Source: RGIG8773 sp045545795
GTDB lineage: Bacteria; Bacillota; Clostridia; Oscillospirales; Ruminococcaceae
Length of the DNA stretch: 64,000 nt
Direction: 5' to 3'
Assembly (NCBI GenBank): GCA_045545795.1
Contig: JAZQBN010000103.1
Coordinates: 72,863 to 136,862 of the forward strand
Position numbers and translations under genes: made by a program. This document shows positions 17,137 to 25,662 of the stretch, piece after piece. The first letter of the stretch is position 1. Each line of letters opens with the position of its first letter. Under the pieces are notes generated by a model. It did not search any database. It was not told where the DNA came from and worked only from the letters and a program-made list of their open reading frames with translations.

Positions 17137-18165
17137 TTATCTCTTGAGGTTTACGAGCTCCTCAAGCATAGAGTCGGAGGTTGTGATAATTCTTGCGTTA
17201 GCCTGATAACCTCTCTGAGTAACAATCATATCGGAGAATTCCTGAGCAAGGTTAACGTTGGACATTTCAAGCTTGTTGGACTGTGTATAGCCCGCACCCG
17301 GTTCACCCGGCTTCTTGATTTTAGCTACGCCTGATGCTGCGGACTCAGCAAAAGAAGTGTTGCCGTCCTCGATAAGACCTTCCTGATTATCAAAAGCAGC
17401 AAGCTCAATTCTTGCAATAGCCTTCATTTCACTGTTGTATGTAACAGTGATTACGCCGTCCTTACCAATCTGGATAGAGGAAAGGTCAGCATATGAAAGA
17501 CGCTCGTTATTCTGCTGAGGCCAAGCCTTATTGATAAGGGTTTCAATGTTGATAATATTGTTGGAAGTAAGGTCTGCACTTGTTAAACCGTCTGCTGCAT
17601 TACCTGTTTGTCCGCCATTGCTTGTTGTAATATCAAGCTTAGCAAGTTCAGCGGCACTTACATCACCTACTGCTGCAAGACCTGTTGCGTTATTACAGGT
17701 ACCGAGTACAAATGTATTTGCACCAGCAACAAGGTTACCGTTGCTGTCGATGGAAAGGTTACCCATTCTTGTGTATGTTGTAGACTTAGGGCGAACATTA
17801 AGAGTTGTGAGGTCTCCGTTAGTCTCCTGCATCTCAGAACCGTCAAATGTGGAAGTAATAAAGAAGCCGTCGCCGCTGATAGCAAGGTCAAGAACACGGT
17901 TTGTAGACTGGAAGGAGGACATTGACATATCCTTGTCGATAGAACCGAGCTGAACACCGTAACCTACTGTAGATGGGTTGTTACCTGCGAAAGAAGCAGT
18001 ACCTGCTGTTTCACCGATAGCTGTCTGATAGTAGATATCACGGAAAGTAACTCTTGAAGCCTTGAAGCCGTATGTATTAACGTTAGCGATATTGTTACCG
18101 ATAACGTCCATTCTTGTCTGGTGGGTTGTAAGACCCGAAACACCTGAGTAAAGTGATCTAACCAT
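17137..18165 (-). CDS. flgE: Flagellar hook protein FlgE
   Basis: Forms the universal-joint hook. N-terminus MVRSLYSGVSGLTTHQTRMDVIGNNIANVNTYGFK and C-terminus LAQEFSDMIVTQRGYQANARIITTSD are the paired rod/hook coiled-coil motifs. 342 residues, a short hook protein, with a Thr/Ser/Asn-rich variable middle. It follows a structured 206-bp gap. Confidence 0.94.
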   Translation of the reverse strand: MVRSLYSGVSGLTTHQTRMDVIGNNIANVNTYGFKASRVTFRDIYYQTAIGETAGTASFAGNNPSTVGYGVQLGSIDKDMSMSSFQSTNRVLDLAISGDGFFITSTFDGSEMQETNGDLTTLNVRPKSTTYTRMGNLSIDSNGNLVAGANTFVLGTCNNATGLAAVGDVSAAELAKLDITTSNGGQTGNAADGLTSADLTSNNIINIETLINKAWPQQNNERLSYADLSSIQIGKDGVITVTYNSEMKAIARIELAAFDNQEGLIEDGNTSFAESAASGVAKIKKPGEPGAGYTQSNKLEMSNVNLAQEFSDMIVTQRGYQANARIITTSDSMLEELVNLKR

Positions 18166-18187
18166 TGTTTAGCACTCCTTTTAAATA

Positions 18188-18367
18188 TTAAGTGAACTTA
18201 AAATTAAGTTTGCGCTGACCGAAAACGTCCTTCAATCGTTCGGGACGAAACGGTTTCCTTTCGGTCCGACCGTATAAAAGTCAACGCTGAGTTCAAAAAT
18301 CGAAACTTTTGAATTTGAAAAGTTTTCGAAGAAAACTTGTAGCTCAAAAAAACGCAGTTTTTTTGAG
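18188..18367. repeat. Cluster of intergenic hairpins upstream of flgE
   Basis: The 206-bp gap between the TIGR02530-like gene and flgE holds at least five inverted repeats: TTAAGT/ACTTAA (18188-18201); nested GACCGAAA/TTTCGGTC (18217-18266) enclosing CGTCC/GGACG; TTCAAAA/TTTTGAA (18292-18313); an 8-bp stem with a GAA loop (18320-18338); and an 11-bp stem with a GCA loop (18343-18367). The perfect stems with tiny loops resemble hairpins elsewhere in the window. Confidence 0.65.
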
Positions 18368-18371
18368 TTTT

Positions 18372-18791
18372 TTACATTATAACTGTGGAGTCAATATTTG
18401 TAAAAATATTTCCCTGCATATCATCTGCAGAAAGTGTGGTAATAACCTTGTTGTTCTTTACGCTCACGAGAAATGCCGTCGTATCAATCATAACAAGAGC
18501 GTCTGCCGAACCCTTTTCGCCTGCAAGCTCAACCGCCTTGTTCAGTCTGTCCAGCTTATTATCCTCGGAAAGGTCAATGTTTCGCTCATTAATTCTTTCC
18601 ATAGCGTGCTTGGAAAACTGCACACCGCTGCTTTGGTTAAGTGCATCAAGCTGATTTTTCAGCTCCTTGGCAAAATCGCTGTTCTGAGGGGTAACCGTCT
18701 GACCGCCTGTAGGCTGCATCTGCGGAAAACCCTGTGCCTTGCCTGTTGTTACCGATACATTTCTCAGCTGAAGATATTCACTGATTAACAT
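18372..18791 (-). CDS. TIGR02530-like flagellar operon protein
   Basis: 139-residue soluble protein with the core SGVQFSKHAMERINERNIDLSED, then DALVMIDTTAFLVSVKNNKVITTL, matching the small 'flagellar operon protein' family found between flgD and flgE in Firmicutes. Its role is not established; by position it may assist hook assembly. The ATG at 18791 is 9 bases after AAAGGA; nearer ATG/TTG codons sit on top of that site. Confidence 0.75.
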   Translation of the reverse strand: MLISEYLQLRNVSVTTGKAQGFPQMQPTGGQTVTPQNSDFAKELKNQLDALNQSSGVQFSKHAMERINERNIDLSEDNKLDRLNKAVELAGEKGSADALVMIDTTAFLVSVKNNKVITTLSADDMQGNIFTNIDSTVIM

Positions 18792-18816
18792 CGGCATCAA
18801 TCCTTTTCGTTATTCA

Positions 18817-20304
18817 TTAATCTGCAACAGTAATTCCCTGTGACCTGAAATAGTTCTTGAAGCTTGCAGCAGACGCTGAATTCTCAAATTCCTCTGTAGG
18901 GTTGGAATAGTGTCTGATAGCTGATTCCATCGGAGTAAGCTTGCCTGCGAGAGCACCCGGTTTACAGGTTCTTGAACAGATTTCATCAAGTGTAAGATTA
19001 CCTGAGGTCATCATCCACGCAGATTTGCCGCTCTTGAGCAGAATTTCAACTCTCTGAGTGCCGTCTGCAAATGTAACTACCTCGCCAAGCTGACCAACGC
19101 CGCTGTAGCCGATTTCGGTAATAGCCTTGCCGCCGCTTGTGTGACCGATAACTTCACCTGTCTTAATTCTGGAAGTAATTGCTGTATTGTGAATAAAACG
19201 GATATCATACATTCTTGTTCCGAGCTTATCTGCGAGAGCCGCTTCTTCAGGGAAAGCCTCAACGGAAATTCTGTGGGGTACGCATCCGCCCTCGGAAACA
19301 CCTGGTTCTGTAGTAACGCCCTTGAGCTTGCCGTCCGCTGTTCTTTCGGCTGTTTCGGGATTAAGGTCTGCCGCTGTAGCACTTACCTTGCCGCTGCCAT
19401 AGGTGTTGTCAACATTATTGAGAGAAACTGTTCCTGTAAGGTATGAACCGTCAGCGAAAATTCCTGCCGCATAATCGGGAACCTTAAGCTCAGCAGTTTC
19501 AATGACATAGTCATCTGTAATTGCCTGAGTTTCAGCTGTTTCGCTTACACCGTTGACCTCGTCAATAGCATCAAGCTCCTTAATAAAGCTGTCGATAAGT
19601 GACTGTGACTTTGCCTCATAGCTTGCAGCCTCTGCTGTATATACTGTAAGGTCTTCTTCTTCAAGCTCAGCAGCTGTGTTATCGCCGTTAACCTCATCGT
19701 TAACAAGTGTAACATTTTCTTCTGCTGCTTCAATAATTTCAACAGCTGATGCAGGAACTGCTTCCTTGCCGTTGAGAACAACATAGCTTTCACCGCTGAG
19801 GAAAATAACATCCGTAACCTTAGCAGTTTCGCCTGTAAGGGTAATCTTAATATCCTTGCCCACCATTGAATAAAGCTCTTTGTAAACATCATCCGCAACA
19901 ATATCGGAAACCGTGCTGCTGTCGAAAGCCTTGCCATCAATCATAAGCTTAGGTTCACCGTTTGTAACCGTAACGGACTCAACCTTGCCTGTGTAATAAT
20001 CGTAGCCGTCGCTTACTGTAACAACCTTGCCTACAAGAGAAGTAGAGTAGCTGATATTGTTCTGCTGAGTCATATTCTTGATACCCTCAAGCATAGAATA
20101 CTGAGCCATCTGATTAAGAACCTCGGAGTCACTCATAGGGTTGTTGAAGTCCTGATTCTGCATCTGTGAAACAAGCAGTTTGAGGTAGCTGTCAAAGTTC
20201 ATATAGCTGTTTGACTCATCATCATCGCCCGCAGCAGTATTAATATAGGTGTTGGAATACTTGCTGTAAACACCGATATTTGATAAGCTTAAGCTGTTGT
20301 CCAT
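18817..20304 (-). CDS. flgD: Hook-cap/scaffold protein FlgD with ~300-residue extension
   Basis: FlgD caps the growing hook. The family N-terminal motif is at 36-80 (FDSYLKLLVSQMQNQDFNNPMSDSEVLNQMAQYSMLEGIKNM), followed by a beta-rich region to about 195. FlgD is usually about 220-280 residues; this one has 495. Residues about 200-300 are acidic and about 300-495 form a separate unrecognised segment with three Cys. The start overlaps the fliK end by 16 bp. The frame is open throughout, so it is a real extension or fusion and not a read-through. Confidence 0.88.
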   Translation of the reverse strand: MDNSLSLSNIGVYSKYSNTYINTAAGDDDESNSYMNFDSYLKLLVSQMQNQDFNNPMSDSEVLNQMAQYSMLEGIKNMTQQNNISYSTSLVGKVVTVSDGYDYYTGKVESVTVTNGEPKLMIDGKAFDSSTVSDIVADDVYKELYSMVGKDIKITLTGETAKVTDVIFLSGESYVVLNGKEAVPASAVEIIEAAEENVTLVNDEVNGDNTAAELEEEDLTVYTAEAASYEAKSQSLIDSFIKELDAIDEVNGVSETAETQAITDDYVIETAELKVPDYAAGIFADGSYLTGTVSLNNVDNTYGSGKVSATAADLNPETAERTADGKLKGVTTEPGVSEGGCVPHRISVEAFPEEAALADKLGTRMYDIRFIHNTAITSRIKTGEVIGHTSGGKAITEIGYSGVGQLGEVVTFADGTQRVEILLKSGKSAWMMTSGNLTLDEICSRTCKPGALAGKLTPMESAIRHYSNPTEEFENSASAASFKNYFRSQGITVAD

Positions 20305-21761
20305 AATTTCGCCTCCTTGAGTTTAGTTGTGCCTGTAACGGCTTCTGTTTCTTCAATTCCGTCGATTGCGTCAATTCCGCGGTAGTTTGAATTGTTCTGC
20401 TGATTATTGCTTCTGTTCTGCATAAAGCCGAAGCCCTGATTTGTGAAGTCAAGACCCATCTGCTCAGCCGCATTGCCTGCCGCAACAATCTGAACTTCCT
20501 TTACGTTGTAGTTCTGGTTCTGCAAGCTGTTTCCGAGAAGTGCCGCACGGTCTGCCATAGCCTTGCCTACTTCCTCATACTGAGCGGAAAGAAGCACTGT
20601 AACCGCACCGTTTTCCTTGATAATCTTAACCGCAACCTCGCCGAGATTTTCGGGCTTGAGAATCATTGTCAGCTCCTCTGTGCCGTTGTCCCCCTCAAAG
20701 CTCATAAGCTTTTCGGTAATAACCTCGGTAACCTGAACCTGAATGGACTCTGCTGTTGTTTCGGTGATAACGGGTGCTTCGGAAACTGTGTTTTCTGCGG
20801 TAATAACGGGCTGCTGAATGTCTGCCGCAATTTTTTCAACAATTACTTCATCGGAAATCACCGCATCGGGAATTGCTTCAACAGAAGTTTGCTCAGCAGA
20901 AGCTGCTTCATCAGTAACCTCTCCGCTTATAGCTGCAACCTGTTCCGACGCATTATTGATTTTAACCGCCGTAAAGCTTGTTCTGAGCATTTCGGAAATT
21001 CCGTTGTTCATTTTAACGTTCATATCCTTGATGTCAGCATAAAGCTGCTCCATTTTCGGCACGTCCTCAGGATTAACCTCGGAAAGTGTCTGCTTGGGAG
21101 CTGTCAGAAGCTCGGCTGCACCCTTTATTGCCTCAATCTTTTCATCCGCATCGCAAGCATCAAGCTGCTGTACAGGAATATTAAGCATAGAAGCCATAAT
21201 TTCAGCCGCTGTTGTTTCGTCTGCGTCCTTGCCGAGAATTTCCACGATAACGTCCTCAAGTCCTGCAATGATTTCGTCAGCGTCCTTTCCTTCGGAAAGC
21301 TCTGCTTCAATCATCAGACCTGTCTGACTGAGAAGTTCACAGCTGAGAAGCATATCTTCCTCGTCCTCTGCGATACCTGAGCCGCCGTCCGAGAAAAGTG
21401 CGAACAGGTCAGTTGCTCTTTCCTTGTCATCATCGGAACCTCTGAATGCCTTGAGAACAGTTTCGAGAAGCTTCATAAGAGCCTTCTTCACACCCTCGTC
21501 AAGGTTTTCGATTGCACCGAGAATTTCGGAGAACTCTTGATTTGCCTCATCTTCAGGCATTTCAGTATCAACCACGCCGTTGTTCGCTGTGTCAGCGTTT
21601 GCCGCCTGATTAACCGCACCCTCAGTAACAAGCTCCTTCTGAACCGCAAGCACATCGGAAAAACTGCTGCCGTCCTCAGGAATTTCCGTCAGACTGCTGC
21701 TTCCGCTGCTTACAGAAGCTACCATAACTGCCGCCTGTAAATCAAACATAACCGTATTCAA
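20289..21761 (-). CDS. fliK: Hook-length control protein FliK
   Basis: Secreted molecular ruler that triggers the FlhB switch. The long N-terminal region is acidic, low complexity and unique. The C-terminal Flg_hook domain (about 350-425) contains LTMILKPENLGEVAVKIIKENGAVTVLL and the AALLGNSLQ segment. 490 residues. It overlaps flgD. Confidence 0.88.
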   Translation of the reverse strand: MNTVMFDLQAAVMVASVSSGSSSLTEIPEDGSSFSDVLAVQKELVTEGAVNQAANADTANNGVVDTEMPEDEANQEFSEILGAIENLDEGVKKALMKLLETVLKAFRGSDDDKERATDLFALFSDGGSGIAEDEEDMLLSCELLSQTGLMIEAELSEGKDADEIIAGLEDVIVEILGKDADETTAAEIMASMLNIPVQQLDACDADEKIEAIKGAAELLTAPKQTLSEVNPEDVPKMEQLYADIKDMNVKMNNGISEMLRTSFTAVKINNASEQVAAISGEVTDEAASAEQTSVEAIPDAVISDEVIVEKIAADIQQPVITAENTVSEAPVITETTAESIQVQVTEVITEKLMSFEGDNGTEELTMILKPENLGEVAVKIIKENGAVTVLLSAQYEEVGKAMADRAALLGNSLQNQNYNVKEVQIVAAGNAAEQMGLDFTNQGFGFMQNRSNNQQNNSNYRGIDAIDGIEETEAVTGTTKLKEAKLWTTA

Positions 21762-21847
21762 TTGTTTAACCTCCCTTCATTAATAATAGTATATATTTAA
21801 AGTGCTCAGCATATTGCCTTGCCCTTTAAACCAAATTAAAGGATTAA

Positions 21848-21868
21848 AAGTTTTACGAAGTAAAACTT
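21848..21868. repeat. Perfect hairpin AAGTTTTAC-GAA-GTAAAACTT
   Basis: 9-bp perfect stem with a 3-base loop in the 120-bp gap between fliK and fliJ. Similar stem/GAA-loop hairpins occur at 18320, 28238 and 53411. No T-run on the coding strand. Confidence 0.7.
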
Positions 21869-21881
21869 GGAGATAAAGGCA

Positions 21882-22328
21882 CTAGCCTTCATTTTTATAG
21901 GTGCTGTTCGTAACGTACTCCGAAATAAACAGCTCCTCAGCCTTTGCGGCCTTGAAGTTATATTCCTCAAGCTGTTTTTCCTCCAGCTTATCAAGGGACG
22001 AAACCTCTTTTGTTGCCTCAATTACAATTCCCAGCTGCTTCTGCACCTTGACCTCCATTTTTTCAATGGAAGCCTCAAGCTCCTTGATTTGCTGAGAAAG
22101 TGAATGGTGATACCCCTTGAAGGTAGTAACCTGCATAACGGTCATACCCTGTGCGGATTTTACGCAGAATTCCTCATTTGAGCGTCTCAGCTTTTCTTCG
22201 AGAGAATTTTTCTCATCAATGTACTGCTGCTGCTGACGTCTTAAATGAGCGAGGTCATTCTTTTCTCTGTCAAGCACCTGCTGCTTGTAGCCCTTGAGCT
22301 TGTTCAAGGAAAATTCAAACCGTTTCAA
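21882..22328 (-). CDS. fliJ: Flagellar export chaperone FliJ
   Basis: 148-residue, almost wholly helical coiled-coil protein starting MKRFEFSLNKLKGYKQQVLDREKNDLAHL, typical of FliJ. It acts with the FliI ATPase and lies just downstream of fliI. Identity rests on position and coiled-coil character more than on conserved residues. Confidence 0.85.
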   Translation of the reverse strand: MKRFEFSLNKLKGYKQQVLDREKNDLAHLRRQQQQYIDEKNSLEEKLRRSNEEFCVKSAQGMTVMQVTTFKGYHHSLSQQIKELEASIEKMEVKVQKQLGIVIEATKEVSSLDKLEEKQLEEYNFKAAKAEELFISEYVTNSTYKNEG

Positions 22329-22362
22329 GGTTTAACCTCCATAACAAATACATTTGACTTGC

Positions 22363-22436
22363 AAACCACGACGTTTTGTGGTTTTACCTGTAAAATCACA
22401 AAACTCGTAAATGACGAAAACTTGTTTTCGTCATTT
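22363..22436. repeat. Hairpin cluster at the fliI-fliJ junction
   Basis: AAACCAC/GTGGTTT (22363-22384), TTTTA/TAAAA (22382-22395) and a 13-bp perfect stem with a TT loop (22409-22436) that overlaps the fliI stop codon. The string GCAAACCACG at 22361 is repeated at 53310 next to another hairpin cluster. Confidence 0.65.
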
Positions 22437-23750
22437 TACCGCTGCTTTCATCATCTCAACAGTTTCCTCGAAGCTGAAAGCCTCATCGGTAGCCTGCTGT
22501 AAGAAAGCGTTGATTTTGTCAATCTTTTTCAGTGCCTCGTCCAGTGCAGGGTTTGTGCCCTTTTTGTAAGCACCGATTGAAACAAGGTCGTAATTGGAAT
22601 AATAAACCGACAACAGATTACGCATCTTTGAAGCTGCATCACGCTGCGGCTTGTCGGCAATTTCCGACATAAGACGTGAAACCGAGTCCAGCACCTCGAT
22701 TGCGGGGTAATGGTTTCTTGCCGCAACCTTTCTGGAAAGAATAATGTGTCCGTCGATGATACCGCGAACCGTATCGGAGATAGGCTCGTTGGTATCGTCA
22801 CCCTCAACAAGCACCGTATAAATGCCCGTGATTGAGCCCTGCTCGAAATTTCCTGCTCTTTCAAGCAGCTTCGGCATTGCCGTGTAAATTGACGGCGTAT
22901 AACCTCTTGCGATAGGCGCCTCTCCAACCGCAAGACCGATTTCTCTTTGTGCCATTGCGTATCGTGTCAGTGAGTCCATCATCAGCAGGACGTTCTTGCC
23001 CTGGTCCTTGAAGTACTCCGCAATAGCCGTTGCTGTCATAGGGCACTTGTTACGCATCATAGCAGGCTGGTCAGATGTAGCAACAACCAGCACTGAACGT
23101 GCCATACCCTTTTCGCCAAGGTCACGCTCAATGAACTCAAGAACCTCTCGTCCACGCTCACCAACCAGAGCGATAACATTTATATCTGCCTGAACCTCTC
23201 TCGCAATCATACCCAGAAGCGTTGACTTACCAACACCTGAGCCTGCGAAAATACCCATACGCTGACCTCTGCCTATTGTCAGCAGACCGTCGATTGCCTT
23301 TACTCCGAAAGGAATAATATCGTCAATTCTCGGTCTTGTCAGCGGGTTAACGGGTTCACCTGCAATGGAATATCTTGCTGTAGTATTTATCGGAGGACCG
23401 CCGTCAATCGGCTCGCCTATAGCGTTGATGATACGTCCCACAAGCTCGTCACCCACGCCCACCTGAAGCTGTCTGCCCGTATTGTCAACAATTGACCCGG
23501 GACCGATACCCTCAATGTCGGTGTACGGCATAAGCATAACCTTGCCGCCCGTAAAGCCAACAACCTCGCCGTAGATAAAGGAATCGTCCGCCTTGCCGTT
23601 TTCATTCTTACGGTAAATTCTGCAGACGTCGCCGATATTTGCGACAGGTCCCGACGCTTCAATGGTCATACCGATAATCTTTTCAATTTTACCCTTGTAC
23701 CTGAACAAGTCCGCCTGCTTGACGGCATCCCGTACCGCTGTAAAATTCAT
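22431..23750 (-). CDS. fliI: Flagellum-specific ATPase FliI
   Basis: Powers unloading of export substrates. The Walker A motif GSGVGKST is at 170-177, Walker B ends at Asp259 (VLLMMDSLTRYA), with VGERGREVLEF between them. 439 residues, full length. Lies between fliH and fliJ. Confidence 0.96.
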   Translation of the reverse strand: MNFTAVRDAVKQADLFRYKGKIEKIIGMTIEASGPVANIGDVCRIYRKNENGKADDSFIYGEVVGFTGGKVMLMPYTDIEGIGPGSIVDNTGRQLQVGVGDELVGRIINAIGEPIDGGPPINTTARYSIAGEPVNPLTRPRIDDIIPFGVKAIDGLLTIGRGQRMGIFAGSGVGKSTLLGMIAREVQADINVIALVGERGREVLEFIERDLGEKGMARSVLVVATSDQPAMMRNKCPMTATAIAEYFKDQGKNVLLMMDSLTRYAMAQREIGLAVGEAPIARGYTPSIYTAMPKLLERAGNFEQGSITGIYTVLVEGDDTNEPISDTVRGIIDGHIILSRKVAARNHYPAIEVLDSVSRLMSEIADKPQRDAASKMRNLLSVYYSNYDLVSIGAYKKGTNPALDEALKKIDKINAFLQQATDEAFSFEETVEMMKAAVK

Positions 23751-23780
23751 ATCAACGCTCCGATAGTAGTTTCTCGGGAC

Positions 23781-24656
23781 TTAAAAATCGTCCTCGGTTT
23801 TACCTCTTGTGTTATCGAGGATTTCCTTCAGGAATTCCAGCTGTGTCGGAACACCTGCGTCCACGATTTCCGAATCATTGTCCAGAATAATCGTGCCCTC
23901 CTCAGCCTCATCATCGAACTCGATTTCAATTTCGGGAATGAACGGGATAATATCCTTGATAAGCTTCTCGTCCGTCCTGAATTTTTCTGTAATCTCATCC
24001 TCTGCGAGAGTAATCTTTATATAGTCTGAATTGCGGAAATTCTTAGCCGCATCTGCAATAATGCCCTCGATAATCTCAGGGTCAGACACCAGCTCAGCTC
24101 TTGTGATTTTCTTAACCATCTCAAAAACCGTCGTCCGCAGTTCTTCCTCATTTGAAATATAGTATGCTTCTTTTCTGGAATTTATTTCGGACAGAAGCTT
24201 GCCCGAAGCGTCAATGTAACGCTTATATTTCTCCAGCGACTCATCCTTACCCTGTGCAAAGCCCTGCACATAGCCTTCCTTTTGAGCCTGCTCCTTCAGG
24301 ACAACACATTCATTCTGAGCCTTTTCCATAACCGCCATAGTCGCCGCCTTTGTATCAGCGGTAATTGCGGCTGCTTCTTTTTTAGCAAGTTCTATAATTT
24401 CAGCACGCTCTTTTTCAAGCTGTACGCTTTTTTCCGCAAGAGCAACCCTTAACCGCTTTTCGACCTCTGTCTTTATGCGGTATTCCTCAGCCGCCTTCTG
24501 CTCGGCCGCCTTCTGCTCCTCACGTCTGCGTATTTCCTCGGCGGAAATGACCTCGCCCGTTTCCTCGTCCTCAACAGGAATATAAACCGTGTTGTCGATT
24601 GTAACGGGCTTATCCATTTCGTAAGCCGTGCTGAAGCCTCTAACGATTTTAAGCAA
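23781..24656 (-). CDS. fliH: Flagellar assembly protein FliH
   Basis: Regulator of FliI. Contains a long Glu/Lys/Ala coiled coil (about 50-130) and a C-terminal FliH/V-ATPase E-like domain (ELVSDPEIIEGIIADAAKNFRNSDYIKI). TTG start at 24656 with GGAGAGG upstream, overlapping the fliG end by 8 bp, which fits translational coupling. 291 residues. An internal ATG at codon 14 is a less likely start. Confidence 0.88.
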   Translation of the reverse strand: MLKIVRGFSTAYEMDKPVTIDNTVYIPVEDEETGEVISAEEIRRREEQKAAEQKAAEEYRIKTEVEKRLRVALAEKSVQLEKERAEIIELAKKEAAAITADTKAATMAVMEKAQNECVVLKEQAQKEGYVQGFAQGKDESLEKYKRYIDASGKLLSEINSRKEAYYISNEEELRTTVFEMVKKITRAELVSDPEIIEGIIADAAKNFRNSDYIKITLAEDEITEKFRTDEKLIKDIIPFIPEIEIEFDDEAEEGTIILDNDSEIVDAGVPTQLEFLKEILDNTRGKTEDDF

Positions 24657-25659
24657 TTATCTCGTCCTCTCCGCCCTTGCCGATTACCAGCTCGCCTTCT
24701 TCTTCAAGGTGACGAATGATACCGACAATTCTCTGCTGAGCCTCGTCAACGTCACGCATACGCACGTTGTGGAGGTACTCGATTTCCTGCTGAATGGATT
24801 CCTGCATTCTCTGCGGCATATTTGCATAAAGTGCAGCAGCAACTTCTGCGTTGGAGCCCTTGATAGCAATAGCCAGATCCTTTGTTTCGACATCTCTGAT
24901 GAAACGCTGGATAGACATAGAGTCGAGAGAGAGGATATCCTCGAATACGAACATCTTCTTCTTGATTTCTTCCACGAGAGCAGGGTCTCTTGCGGAGAGT
25001 TCGTCGAAGATGTATTTTTCAGTACCGCGGTCAACCTTGTTGAGTACGTCAGCAACATAGTTGATACCGCCAACCTCTGTAAGGTCCATAGAAACAACAG
25101 CCGCAAACTTTCTTTCGAGAGTTGATTCGATTGCCTTGACGGTTTCAGGCGAAGCGGATTCCATCTTTGCAATTCTCTCAACAACCTCAACACGCTTTTC
25201 CTTCGGGAGTTCCTGAAGAACAGCGGAAGCCTGTTCGGAGTTTACATATGAAAGCACCAGAGCAATTGTCTGCGGATGCTCGTTCTGAATGATAGCAAGC
25301 AGGTTCTTGTAGTCGGATTTTCTGACAAACTCGAAAGCCTTTGTCTGCATGGACTTGGAAACCTTCTCCATAAGCTTCTGAGCCATCTCTGCACCGTAAG
25401 CCTTTTCCAGAACCGACCTTGCGTAGTCGATACCGCCTTCTGTAATAACCTTCTGGGTAAGACACAGCTCATAGAATTCATTCAGAACTGCGTCCACCTG
25501 ATTGATGTCCATATAGGGGAGGCTTGAAACCTCGAATGTAAGTTTTTCAACCTCTTCGTCAGTAAGACGTTTGTAAACGTGAGCAGCGTTTTCAGCACCG
25601 ATGGAGGTAATAACTACCGCCGCTTTCTGCGCCGCACTAAGCTCCTGAATATCCGGCAT
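24649..25659 (-). CDS. fliG: Flagellar motor switch protein FliG
   Basis: C-ring torque protein. Contains the EHPQTIALVLSY motif, followed by the charged torque helix region near the C-terminus (DVETKDLAIAIKG...MPQRMQESIQQEIEYL). 336 residues, full length. Lies 3 bp after fliF. Confidence 0.96.
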   Translation of the reverse strand: MPDIQELSAAQKAAVVITSIGAENAAHVYKRLTDEEVEKLTFEVSSLPYMDINQVDAVLNEFYELCLTQKVITEGGIDYARSVLEKAYGAEMAQKLMEKVSKSMQTKAFEFVRKSDYKNLLAIIQNEHPQTIALVLSYVNSEQASAVLQELPKEKRVEVVERIAKMESASPETVKAIESTLERKFAAVVSMDLTEVGGINYVADVLNKVDRGTEKYIFDELSARDPALVEEIKKKMFVFEDILSLDSMSIQRFIRDVETKDLAIAIKGSNAEVAAALYANMPQRMQESIQQEIEYLHNVRMRDVDEAQQRIVGIIRHLEEEGELVIGKGGEDEIIA

Positions 25660-25662
25660 CAG

